Source of the DNA: Parasponia andersonii
Taxonomy: Eukaryota > Streptophyta > Magnoliopsida > Rosales > Cannabaceae
Length of the DNA stretch: 64,000 bases
Assembly: GCA_002914805.1 (NCBI GenBank)
Contig: JXTB01000001.1
Location: 4,203,238-4,267,237, forward strand
Direction: 5' to 3'
The position numbers and the translations under genes were made by a program. Each line of letters opens with the position of its first letter. Position 1 is the stretch's first letter. Under the pieces are notes generated by a model. That model ran no database searches. It saw only the letters and a list, made by a program, of their open reading frames with translations, and was not told the DNA's origin. Below, in pieces: positions 36,831 through 53,421 of this stretch.

Positions 36831-38850
36831 ATTTTAAAATTAATAATAATTACACCACTTACTTAATTTTATTCTCTTTTTTTTATTTGTTATCTTTTGA
36901 TCATGAAATTAATTAATTTTCATTATGCTCTTCCACTTATAAAAATAATACAATATTTAATAACAAAATGTGGATACATAATATGTAGACAATATCATCT
37001 TTGCATTTAGTATTCATTTAATCAATATAATGAATGCACCTTTCAAATAGTTAATATATTAAACCATACTATCTTTACACTTTTCAAAATTTATTTTGTT
37101 TTCTAATATTATTAATTAATTTCTTTTGCTTTAATAGCTAGTAAGATGTAAACTCATAACATATTTTGCCCACTCCACCATTAACAAAGTATTAGTATAC
37201 AAATGATAAAAATAGTCCTAATATAATTTATTGCTAACTTAGCAAAGGTTGTCAATTATTCTTTTCTTTTCCCTCTTTTTTTTTTTTTTTTTTTAANGGG
37301 CTTTCTTGTATCATAATAAATGATTATTGGTCTAAAGTATTTAGAACCAAAATACAAACAAGTCATATTAACAACTTCAATTTGGATTCTCCTTATTGGG
37401 CCAAATTTAGAGCTCAATAGCAAACATAATTAATTAAGTTCATACAATATTCATAATGGTAGTAGTTATATATGTCAAATTATATATCTAATCAAACTTA
37501 AATACATAAATATATACTAACTATTCTATTATCGTATATTTGAAGAAAAAAAATCAATATTACTTATTAATTTAATATATTAAGAGGTTAATATTAAAAT
37601 TAATCAAATACTCAACACATTAAACAATAATTATATGCATGAATTTATAAATGTATTTTATTTTCTTTTTATTAGGCACACGTGGTTAAATTTGGTTTTC
37701 ATGTGTGTATTCTATGGCAAACATCCCCACAAAATTTGTTAGTCTAAAATTATTTAATTTATATGATTAAATAATTTAAATAAACATAGTAAAATTTTAA
37801 GCAAAGTAACAAACTTGATATTACACAAATTAAGTAGAAAGCATCAATATTTTACTTTCATTTCTTTCTAGTAACCCAATGGCCAATTGGGGGACAAAAT
37901 CACCTCTTCTCCCCAAATTGATCAAGCAGAGGATGAACACACGATCATTTTCAATCCCTTTGCTTTATTAGATGGTAAAAAATCTCCTCTCAAGTATTGC
38001 GTCCACCACATGCAACCTAATTAGCTATGGTCGGCACGTGCGTATATATATACATATATTCATCACCAAATATATCTCCACCAAGTCATGCATGCAATAC
38101 ATGAAGACTGAAGTATTGATACAAAAGAGTGTTATAATATAAAAACTCGTCATCAGGAATTAGAGATTACTGGTTTAAATCTGGTATTTAGACTCTTCAG
38201 TTTTTTTCAATATTTGTCATTATGTATTACAGTAAATTAGGTTTGGACTTATCATTAAATATTTTTATGTCCGACCTATCCAATAAATACTTGTCCATGG
38301 ACCATCATTGTCGATTGTACAGTCCATTGAGAAAGGAAAACCATAAGAAAATATGAACTCCAAATTAATATAATAAATAATACAACAACCGGTTCTCTTT
38401 TGGGAGATTAATTTATAATATTACAACGGATAATTTTTATTAATACATTATCACAAAAACAAATAGATTTTTCATAGATAAAAAATAATCATAAAACAAC
38501 AAAAAGTTCTAGATAGAATTCGATAGGGGTGGTGAACAAAACAACCAATCCACGGGAAACTCCCTGCGAAAAATGCCCACAACAAAAACAATAATTAATA
38601 AACATGCTAGATTATCTAAAACCACCAAAGTAAAGAGACAGCTGTTGAAATTTGGCTAAATAATAAAATTATGGTAAAAGCTAAATTAAGTCTAGAAAAT
38701 GGAGAGAAAGAGCGACTTAAACCTTATATAAAGAGTCTACCTTCTTAGTTATTAATCACTCTAAGATGTAGCATTTCAAATATTCTCTTCTATTCTTAGT
38801 TTTCTCCTGATAATTTTAATCTTGGTTTTTCTCTTAGGTATATTCATATT
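36831..38850. other. Intergenic, no gene seen
   Basis: AT-rich DNA with a T tract and one unresolved base (n at 37297). No coding or RNA features recognised. Confidence 0.5.
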
Positions 38851-39091
38851 GTTAATATTTTATATAATTAAAATTATATTGTATGTAATTAAAATATAAT
38901 TTAATTGATTAATTCATTGTTAATATTTTATGTAATTAAAATATATTTATGTAACTAAAATATAATATAATTTATTAATTCATTGTTAATATATTTATGT
39001 AATTAAAATTGTACTTTATGTAATTAAAATATAATTTAATTTATTAATTCATTATTAATATTTTATGTAATTAAAATATAATTTAACTTAT
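38851..39091. repeat. AT-rich minisatellite, period about 68
   Basis: Units starting (G/A)TTAATATTTTATGTAATTAA begin at 38851, 38919, 38985 and 39054 (spacing 68, 66, 69), each ending TTTATTAATTCATT or close to it. The fourth unit is partial. Confidence 0.9.
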
Positions 39092-39143
39092 TTTATGATG
39101 TTGATTATATACTTTTTTTCTAAACAATTATTTACTTTTAGGT

Positions 39144-39168
39144 CTTTGAGCGATATAGCCGCTCAAAG
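39144..39168. other. Perfect short hairpin in AT-rich DNA
   Basis: CTTTGAGCG-atatagc-CGCTCAAAG: a 9-base perfect stem with a 7-base loop, unusually GC-rich for its surroundings. It could be an internal fragment of a DNA transposon. I see no Helitron end (CTRR) just after it. Confidence 0.5.
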
Positions 39169-40144
39169 TCTGGACTATGCCTCAAACTCTCTATATAATT
39201 CGGCAACAAAAGTTAGGGTTTGAGACTTTTAAAAACTGCACAAACATAAAATTGGCAAATTCGCAGTTTGTTTTTAGTTTTTTTTTTTTTTTTCCCCTCC
39301 TCACCGAGATAGAATTTGAGGTTGCTTCTCCCCCTAGTCATGATTTATTCAAACTAGTATTCTTATTGGATAATGTAAAATGTCAAATCTATCCACCTTT
39401 TCTAGTGAAAGAATATTTACTTTTCTATGGTGATTTGATTTTGCTCTAGTGGAATACAGTGTCAAATCAGAAATATTGATGAAGGTGGTGTAGATAGATT
39501 TGAATGCTATTGCATTATTGTGACTTGTGAGAGAAAAAAATTATTAACTATTTTGTTTGCAATAACAGACACAGTGAAAATTCCTTAAAAAAACCAGACA
39601 CTGAGAGAAAAGCAGGATTATTTGAATGCCTTGGATTGAATATTTCCAAAATACTCAACAGTCAACGCGATGAAATGTTTTATTCTTGTAATTTTTTATT
39701 TTTTGAAGGGTGTATGGAGCAGAATTTAGACGTGACGCATCTAACATATCTAGCCATTAATTAGTTTGAATGGTCCATGTTGTGCTAGGGTGTAACAGTG
39801 ATAATTCATTATTAGACCAAAATCTAGTCAAATTAGATATTTTGAAAGTCACTTTTAGAAAAAAGATTAATATTTTAAAATTTTTTTACAAAATAAGTTT
39901 TTATATTGTCGAGCATAGTATTGAGTGTAGTTTTTGAAGATATTACTTTACAAAGAAATTAAAATTTTAGATCTTTTACATAAAATTACTTTCAAAAAAG
40001 TTTATTTTACAATGAAACTCTCACTAGATAGAAAATATCATTCTATTAAAATTATTTAAAAGTTTTCTTTCATAATATATTTATGAAAAATTTTAGATTA
40101 TCCGTATGGACTGAATATGCTAAGAACTTTAATTTAATACATCA
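39169..40144. other. Intergenic, no gene seen
   Basis: AT-rich. The frame at 39177-39449 lacks a domain and a credible start context, and I do not call it. Confidence 0.5.
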
Positions 40145-40360
40145 AAATTATGTATCAAATGGTGTGATTTGATTTAATCAAATATGATACGACGGTGATT
40201 CAAGTTATGAAAGAATAGCTTGATAAAAATGCACTATTATTTTTGATGAATTACAAAATTATGCATGAAATAGTGTGATTTGATTTTTAATCAAATATGA
40301 TATGATGGCGATTTAAGTTATGAAAGGATAGTTTGATAAAAATATACTATTATTTTTTAT
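40145..40360. repeat. Tandem duplication, unit about 111 bases
   Basis: AAAATTATGTATCAAATGGT at 40145 recurs as AAAATTATGCATGAAATAGT at 40256. Both continue through GTGATTTGATT, AATCAAATATGATA and TTGATAAAAATGCACTATTA/TTGATAAAAATATACTATTA. Confidence 0.85.
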
Positions 40361-41505
40361 GGGTTGTGTTGAAGAAAAAAATAGTACGGGTTGAAAATTA
40401 AGTGACTTGTTTGATATGAATCGTAATACGCGTCAAAATTGAGTCAAGCCACTTGATTCACCTAATAAGCTTGATATGCCAATAATATTTTTAAGTACTT
40501 ATAAAATATTCTTACTTTAAAAACAAATAGAGCAAACATAAAGACAAAATAATATGACTTTTTTAGTGTGTAGTATAAAGAAATACGAATGTTTTTATTA
40601 GTAAATAAATGTTCTGCTTAAAGATGATAGTAATACAAATGTTTCGTCAAATTATTGGCCTTTCTTAATTATAAGAAAAGGTTTATTTTGCTGTTGACTA
40701 TTATTATAGAGTCTATTTAAATTGTACAATAGGTGTATAATATTGTAAGTTACGAGTAAAACCTACAAAAAAAATCATAATTTTTTTTTTTAAAAAGGCA
40801 ACAATAATATCCCTAAAATATAAAACTAATAAATAAAAATAAAATACACATCACAAAGAGATTGGTGGGTCATAAGCTGGCTGGTGGGTCACAATTAAAT
40901 TGTAGGATAAGTAGGGGTGTATATCCAATGTATTTATGTATATCTATTACCTTATAAAATATAAGATGGCTGACTACATATTTGAATATAGCATATGACC
41001 AAATTCAAACTTTGTAGCTATATATCTAATTCACTTGATAAAAGAAACAAATATAACATATTCTACAGCTGAAATTTTTAAATAAATGAGCATTTAATTA
41101 TAACTTTTAAAAAATATGGATATATATTTAAACCAATTTAAAAATTGTTCATTCACCTAATTGAAAGTGCAACCATCCAATCCAATAGTATATAAGGAAC
41201 TGACTAATCCAGTCCAATATCTAATTGGATTAAATCAGTTGATTTAAGCCTTAAGGATTCAATTTTGAGCCCAACAACTTCCATGCGTGTATCTAATCTC
41301 AAATTTTGTACGATAAGATAAATTAAAGTCATGTAGTAAGATTATTTGAAATCTATCTCAAGAAGATAAAATATACAAAAATATAAGTTTTAAAGTCATT
41401 AGCACTAATAAAAAAAAAATACAAGTCCTATTGAGTCCGAATCCACAATTATAACAAGAATTCAAAAGTTTTTATAAGAGACAATTAATAGAAAGACCTT
41501 ACTAA
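40361..41505. other. Intergenic, no gene seen
   Basis: AT-rich DNA with homopolymers. No reading frame, RNA gene or inverted-repeat element identified. Confidence 0.5.
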
Positions 41506-41514
41506 TAATAAAAA

Positions 41515-41871
41515 GGGGATAATATCACTTTTATACCTTCTATTTTGACATTTTGTTCAATTTTTATTTTATATTTTGATTATTATCATATTGACCCTTT
41601 GATTTGAAATATGTTACAAATTATATCTTAATATCAATTTAGAGTTGTTAACTACCAAGATGATTTAATAAATTTATTCTAGGATAAGATTTTATTCCAT
41701 TTATTTTTAATTTTTTAAACATCAGCTTGGTACATTAACTGTTCTAAATTGATTTCAGTGTATAAATTTATAACAGATTTTAAATCTAAGGATCAATATT
41801 GATAATAATCAAAATAGAATGTATAATTTGAACAAAGTATCAAAATAAAAAATATAAAATGATAATATTCC
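41515..41871. mobile_element. Mutator-like MITE with 9-base target duplication
   Basis: Long terminal inverted repeats, about 130 bases. The left end GGGGATAATATCACTTTTAT is mirrored by GATAATATTCC at the right, and TTTTGATTATTATCATATTG by the inverse of CAATATTGATAATAATCAAA. The element is flanked by identical 9-base copies of TAATAAAAA (41506-41514 and 41872-41880). Long TIRs plus a 9-base duplication are the hallmark of the Mutator superfamily. No transposase is encoded. Confidence 0.8.
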
Positions 41872-41880
41872 TAATAAAAA

Positions 41881-42460
41881 ATTAGTGATCATATGTGGAT
41901 ATATATGTACCATCAATTGGAAAAGCATCCATAAGTAAAAAAGGTATATATTGATCATGCAGTTGTATCTAAACATTGAATTTTTCAACTGATCAATCCA
42001 ATTTAGTTATGATGAAAATAAATCCAATTAAATATAATGAGATTTAAATATCTAATTTTCATTGATCAAATTAATCAGATAGATCGATTTGGTCGGTGTT
42101 TTTGAATATTTTACATACTCCTAAGGATGATGGTCTTTTTCTCCAAATAAGTAGTATGAGTTGACCTATTTTGTGGCAGAGTAGGTTTGTGTCGAATATT
42201 TTGCAACACAATAGGTCATTTATTAGGTTTGAATTGACGTAATTTATCTGAAATCTGGATATCAATCTAGCTTGTTGACATAATTTGCCACTCTTAATAT
42301 CTCAAAATGTGACCAAAGTTTAGAAAACAAGTGACACCATTTGGTGCACAATTTCAATAAATATAATTGAACAAGCGTACGCAATACTCCATAAAAAACA
42401 AAAGGAATACATACAACTTCAATCTTTTATTAAAAAAAATAAATAGATACATATAGAATC
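41881..42460. other. Intergenic, no gene seen
   Basis: AT-rich sequence between two small elements. No coding evidence in the minus frame 42071-42265. Confidence 0.5.
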
Positions 42461-42702
42461 ATAATCCAGTAGTTATTTTTTTTTTCCTTTACCTATTTAT
42501 AGGTATTTTTCTTAGCAGTTAGATAATTATCTAACGATTACCCTAATTTGAGTAGTTGAAAAAAAATAATAATAAATACATATTATTTAATGATTTTCTC
42601 TATCTATCTTTAACCATGAAAAGACATATGTGATGAATTTTAATTAAGTAAAACAATATCTATGGATAGGTAAAAAAAAAAAAAAAACCTATGAATTGGT
42701 AT
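42461..42702. mobile_element. MITE family A, two-ended copy
   Basis: The left end ATAATCCAGTAGTTA, T tract, ACCTATTTATAG is inverted at the right as CTATGGATAGGT, A tract, CCTATGAATTGGTAT, about 242 bases apart. An internal palindrome TTAGATAATTATCTAA lies near 42520. Belongs with 5951, 7643 and 21186. Confidence 0.55.
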
Positions 42703-43169
42703 AGAGATTTTTATAATTTGTATAGGAGCGATATATACTAGAGAAATCAACTTTTGTTACAAAATTTACATTTACTAATGTGACAAATAAAGGGTCATAG
42801 TTTTAAATCACTGCCTTCGATGATGTGATCCAACTTTAAATTAAGGTTTAATTTAAAATTATGCCATACTACTTAATACCAAATCTCTTGGTGTAACATT
42901 TCGGTACAAAAGTATTAAAATTATGTAAATTGCTTTCACAAGAAAATGCTTTGGTTAACAAATGCAGAGTAAGAAGAACTTTTGTATGACCAAAGATTAT
43001 CTAAAGTTTGCTCTCTACGAAAAAAGTTATTATTACCATTACTTTTTTCAGAAAACATATTTGGGGTTAGATTTACAATTTAGTGTCGGCAATTATCTAC
43101 ATCTTTCCAAAATGTGCTTAATAGGCCGCCATAAACCCAGAACGTGAGGCAAGAGAACATGGGTAGAAA
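42703..43169. other. Intergenic, no gene seen
   Basis: AT-rich. A 61-codon frame at 42962 has no recognisable domain. Nothing else is supported. Confidence 0.5.
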
Positions 43170-43381
43170 AACTTGGGCCAAAATGACTTTTTTGTTCATT
43201 TTTTTAAAAATTACATTTTAGAGTACTGATGACATTTTGACCTACTTATTGACCATAAAAAAAAATCATTTAGGACTTGTTCATTATCAAGATATTATTG
43301 ACCATAGGTCAAGAAATCTTTGACACTCATAAAAATATCATTTTTTAAAAAATACACAAAAAAATTATTTTGGGCCAAGTT
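43170..43381. mobile_element. Small inverted-repeat element, family D
   Basis: Left AACTTGGGCCAAAATGACTT and right AATTATTTTGGGCCAAGTT are inverted copies. The similarity runs inward about 70 bases, through the T-rich tract and TTGACCTA/TAGGTCAA. Length is about 212 bases. A target duplication is not evident. Confidence 0.65.
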
Positions 43382-43919
43382 AGTCATATCCATTAAGAAA
43401 TACTAATTTGGCACAAAATAATATTATTAGCAAGATTTTTTAAAATTAATATTTTTAGTAGTATCACAAATTGTGTGAGGAAAGGTAACATGATTTGCGA
43501 CTATAAAATTATGATTTTTCTAAGATTAATTAATAGTTGCGTGATCCTCCGTCACATAGGAACACAGAATACTAAAACACAATTTTAAAAAAAAATATTT
43601 TTCAAATCACTCCTAAAAAAGGAGAAATTAGGGGAAATATGCATCCTAACATGGTAAATTTGAGACATATGCTCTCAAAGAAAAATATCTGAAAAATATA
43701 TATTGACAAAAATACCCTTAGAAACTAAAACTTTGTTAAATATAAATATAAAATAAATTCATTCAAATCTTCAAAACTTTTTAAAAATCAAGTTTAAAGG
43801 TAATTAGTATAGTTTAAAATCATTTATTACTAAATCTCGAGATGTTACGAGGTAATTTATGCATTGAAAAATCATTTTTTAAATTAATTTTTACGCATTT
43901 CAATAAAACAATTGCGATA

Positions 43920-44240
43920 ATTCTTGAAAATTTTGATAATTTTTGATGAAAATGGTATTCATGATAAAAATTTTATAAAAATGATATTTTAATAATTTTC
44001 AATGAGATTTTGATGGTACATTTTTTGTGATAGTTTGATAAATATGTTTTCTTGACAAAATTTTGATGAAAGTGGTATTTTTGACACTTTTCAATGCTAT
44101 TTCGGTAAGTGGTATTTTCAATGATATTTTGATGAAAGTGGTATTTTGATGATATTTCGATGAAAGTGATATTTTTGATGCTATTACGATAAGTGGTATT
44201 TTCGATGATATTTTGAAAAAAATAGTATTTTCAATATTTT
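43920..44240. repeat. Degenerate short-period tandem array
   Basis: Repeated variants of GATGAAAGTGGTATTTTTGA and GATATTTCGATGAAAGTG, with spacing of roughly 20-40 bases. The minus-strand frame across it (43999-44298) reads as a repetitive KISSKIP-like string and is almost certainly an artefact of the repeat. Confidence 0.7.
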
Positions 44241-44378
44241 TAGACTCAATTTCGATAATTTTTAACAGTTTTCGCAAATTATGATTAAAAAATGACAAAT
44301 ATTAAACAAAATTAAAAAATTTCACTCATAAATTGCTTTAGACCATCTCAAAACTTGATAATAAACTTTTTTAAACTA

Positions 44379-44744
44379 GGGTAAATCGCAAAAAAATACT
44401 CTGAGGTTTGGGTGTTCTATAATTTAAATCATGAAGTTTGGACTCTGCAAAATAATATACTGGTACTAAGAATTTTTGAAACTTAATAATCTAAGTTGAC
44501 TTTTTAAATAATTTTAACTAATATTAGGTAATAGTATCCTCAAAATTAAGGAGAGTAATAAGTATTAATTTAGTTTAAAGGAAGATATTACTATTTTTTA
44601 GTTTCTATAATTGGTCAAAAAGTCAACTAAGATATTAGTTTTTATAAATTCTTAATCTCGAGATATTATTTTATAGAATCTAAACTTCAATGTTTAAATT
44701 GTAGAACACTTAAACTTAAAGATATTTTTTTTTTCCAGTTCACC
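44379..44744. mobile_element. Foldback MITE, family B copy 2
   Basis: 366 bp, the same length as the copy at 9377-9742 and alike end to end. Shared are GGACTCTGCAAAATAATATA, AAGGAGAGTAATAAGTATTA/TTAATTCTTTTTATTCTTCT regions with differences, GTCAAAAAGTCAACTAA and the GGTGAA(C/T)TG terminal motif. The inverted arms are retained. No coding. Confidence 0.8.
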
Positions 44745-45374
44745 TTTTAACCTATACATATTGTATTTAAAGAAGGAAATTTTAATAATTAATTATATTT
44801 GAGAAACAAAATAAATATGTTAAGAGACATATAGATGAGAACCAATTGTTAGGGGTAGAGTTTAAACTTTTTAAGTAGGTATAATTTAGGTAGTTTAAAC
44901 TAAGTTTTATTAAGAGGAGCATATGCATGTTTTTATGCATATTTTATCTAATTTTTCTAAAAAAAAAATCTCAAATTACTATTATTTAGGGGCCTATAGA
45001 AGTGTAGTTAAATTTTGGGCTCAATTTCAATAAATATCTTTTTATCAATGTTATTAGCAAAATATCCGGTATATATATATATATATAATATAAAATGTAA
45101 AATTTTATATACCAAATATAAAAAATTATATATTCGGTACATTTCAATACAATAGCTAAAATTGATAGGTATATTTATCTATCAAGTGTAAAAATATTTA
45201 TACCTAAACATTTAGCTATAAAATTTTAAAAATGGAGATCTACTTAATCAACTTTAAAATATTGGACAATTTTCCTGTGTTCATGTCATTTTCTGGCCCA
45301 ATCCACTTTGAGAATCTAAAACAGGCTCAGCTTTTGGACCTTCAATTGAGAGGCCCAGCCCATTTTTCTCTCCC

Positions 45375-45402
45375 GGCGGGAAACGCATAGCCTCTTCCCG
45401 CC
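45375..45402 (+). promoter_or_regulatory. Pair of E2F-type sites upstream of MCM4
   Basis: GGCGGGAAA (45375-45383, inverse of TTTCCCGCC) and TTCCCGCC (45395-45402) sit 85-112 bases before the MCM4 ATG, 11 bases apart in opposite orientations. TTTCCCGCC is the E2F consensus, and E2F control of MCM genes at G1/S is established in plants and animals. Both core sequences are visible; use in this gene is inferred. Confidence 0.75.
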
Positions 45403-45458
45403 AAATTCAACTCACCAAATGCTTTCTCCTCTTCTCACTCTCCAAGCTCCCAAATTCT

Positions 45459-45481
45459 CTCTCTCTCTCTCTCTCTCTCTC
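45459..45481. repeat. (CT)n microsatellite in the MCM4 leader
   Basis: A CT run of about 23 bases ends six bases before the MCM4 ATG at 45487; another short run lies in the first intron. Confidence 0.9.
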
Positions 45482-45486
45482 TAGCC

Positions 45487-50946
<5,460 letters not shown>

Positions 50947-52070
50947 TAGGAAGAAGAATTACAAGAAGGAAAGAAATTTAGCCACAGCTACATTATTCAA
51001 CCAGAGCTGCTCAACTAAATATGCCGGCTTCGCAGCAAAATACCATTCAAATCCATCAATCTTTAACTCATTACAGTACTATAAAACTTCAGACTTATTA
51101 TTGGATGACTTAATTTTTATCTTTGTTATTATTAACATGTTTAACGCTAGTTATGGGTGGCCTATGCTGTAGTTTTTTTTTTTTTTTTTTCGGTGGGTGC
51201 TGTAGTGTTGTTGTAAATGTATGTTCTGTTAAAATTTATTTTATCCGAGTCCTGGAACTTGACTAGTATGATTGGCTATATAGTTTCTCAAGTCATGCAA
51301 ACTGAATGTTCGTTTGTGCTAATTTGAGTATTAACTATTTAGTATTTGATACTATTATATACGGTTTTGGCTAAAACATCGAAAATTTTGGAAGCTAGAC
51401 ATTAAGACAAATTGGTGTAAAATTGACGAAGTATCAAACCGCTCTATGTCACTTTCATTAGTTTAATGCAAATTTAAAATTTTCAACGTAAGCGCAACTA
51501 CATCACAAGACACGCCCAAATGTTTAATTGCTGCCTCATAAAGAACCAAGAAAAACTTTTGTTTCTTAGAAGTGATAGAATATCCCCGATGAAAACTCGA
51601 AATGATAAAACATTCCCCCATTAGTAAAACTTCAGAAATGTTCTTTTGGATTATTTTGGACAAAAATGCCCTCAGGTGCTTGCATATCCCTCGTCTCCTT
51701 TTCTTTTATCATTTTCAACGAATTGTTAATATGTTATAGGTATTGACATTTGCTTAAATATAAATTTTGTGTTGTTTTTGGAGTTGTTATGAGATGGTTA
51801 ACTTCTGGTGAACTAAATTTGCGCTGCTTTCTGCATTCTGCAACCTTCAACTTGAAATCCTTCCTCGAATTGTTAGTTGTAATTGAGAAATAATTAAATA
51901 CCATCGAAAAACAATTGAGAATTGTATAGAATCAATGAAAAAGAATTTTTTACATTCATAAAAGTGATTTATCTGCAAATATCATCAAAACTAATATTAC
52001 CGTGTTATCATATATCTATCTTATTTCCGATAAACTCTAAAATATCTTTTTAATTATAGAGAAATAAAAG
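50947..52070. other. MCM4 3' UTR and intergenic DNA
   Basis: Mixed then AT-rich sequence with a T tract near 51174-51190. No reliable coding signal; the minus frame at 51463-51663 has no domain. Confidence 0.5.
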
Positions 52071-52638
52071 GGGATAATAATAAAAATATGTTCGGGATTT
52101 TGATGAAATACTCAATATATTATTTCTGTTTTTGTAAATTAAAAAAATATCTCATATAATTGGTAAATTAATACAAATTTTACCCCTACAGTTTATTAGG
52201 TCAAAATTAACAAACAAAATGTCAAAATTACTTTCTCTCTCTAAATTTGTATCAAATATTTTGTTTTGAAATGACTAAGATACTATTACTTAAATACAAT
52301 TAAATAGCTAAACAAATGAAAATATTTTTTTAAAAAAATTATATAAGACTTTTCTTTATCAAATCTTTTTATTCTTAGTCATTTTTTTTTCTTTCATCTA
52401 CCATTATTTTTTTATTCGCTGAATAATATTTATTGTTTTTTAAGTAATATTTATTTTGTTACAAGTTTAGATAGAGGATAATTTTGATATTTTGTTTGTT
52501 AATTTTGATCTAATAAGATATGGGGTAAAATTTGTATTAATTTACCATTCATACGAGATATTTTTTGTCATTTACGAAAACAGAAAAGATATATCGAATA
52601 TTTCTTCAGAACTCGAGAGATATTTTTGTTATTATCTC
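52071..52638. mobile_element. Long-TIR element, Mutator-like MITE candidate
   Basis: A 568 bp element with arms of about 190 bases in inverted orientation. GGTAAATTAATACAAATTTTACCCC at the left (described from 52162) has its exact inverse at about 52514-52538. GGTCAAAATTAACAAACAAAAT is mirrored as ATTTTGTTTGTTAATTTTGATC, and the ends are GGGATAATAATAAAAATAT versus ATATTTTTGTTATTATCTC. The GGGGATAAT start recalls the 41515 element. The AT-rich centre encodes nothing. No exact target duplication found. Confidence 0.75.
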
Positions 52639-53228
52639 AAAAATAACCTAAAATACCTTCACGTAACCCTATTGTCACATGTAGCACCCTTGATCATGAT
52701 CCCGATCGCACAGTCTCTTTCACTTGCATTTTTCGAGACAGTGAAAAAGTGTTTTACTGAAACTAAATTACGGGATAATTTCAAAATTATGAACTTTTTT
52801 ATTAAATGAAATTCCTAGGGGTGATATACACCCAATAAAATTCAGACTTAGCCACTGAGAAAACGCACCTCCAATCCAAGCATCAAGGTCTCTAAACCAC
52901 ACGAGCAACCCCTCGAGGCTAAGAGACGCCACTAATACGAATGCTTTCTTTTCCACCCTAAAATTTGGTGATATTTTCGAAATTAAGAAAGTTTTATAAG
53001 TTATAAAGGGAAAAAAAAAAACGAAAATTGAGAAATTTCCTACACAAAATTACAACGCAACATAAACATAGGGCACAATAATCCAAATAGAGCACGGCAG
53101 CAGCAGAGTATAATTGATAACATAAATAAATAAATAAATGAATAAATAAAGAGAAGGACGTGGAAGGTTGATGTGGTGAGTCTGTGACTGTGTGTGTATA
53201 GTAACCAAACCCAAAACACCAGAGAGTC

Positions 53229-53235
<7 letters not shown>
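52639..53235. other. VHA-a upstream region
   Basis: Intergenic and promoter DNA. The minus-strand frames here overlap CT/GA repeats and are not called. A TATA box could not be assigned with confidence. Confidence 0.5.
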
Positions 53236-53270
<35 letters not shown>

Positions 53271-53364
53271 CTCTCTCACTTCGCTCAGACACAATCAAAA
53301 CACACGTACATACACTGAGTTGATTCATTCATTCATTCATATCTCTCTCTCTCTCTCTCTCTCT
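53234..53364. repeat. CT microsatellites in the VHA-a leader
   Basis: CT runs at about 53234-53277 and 53342-53364, separated by mixed sequence with a CATT tetranucleotide run (53326-53340). They lie within about 190 bases of the start codon, probably in the 5' UTR. Confidence 0.85.
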
Positions 53365-53421
53365 TCTCTGTTCTGATCTTCTTCTAGAGAGAGAAAGTTG
53401 AGGAGTGAGAGAACGGCAGCA

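Larger units (their letters stand above)
43620..44965. mobile_element. Possible larger inverted-repeat element enclosing a nested MITE
   Basis: GAGAAATTAGGGGAAATATG and ACATATGCTCTC near 43620-43680 have a diverged inverse near 44910-44965 (GAGCATATGCATG, then GCATATTTTATCTAATTTTTCT). Between them lie a degenerate GATATTTCGATGAAAGTGGT array and the family B MITE. The TIR match is imperfect and the element is a hypothesis. Confidence 0.35.

Noticed and set aside
39177..39449. 90-codon + frame
   Set aside because: Contains a phenylalanine run from a T tract, has no domain and lacks a supported start.
43999..44298. 99-codon minus-strand frame
   Set aside because: A translation of the short-period tandem array; no biological signal.
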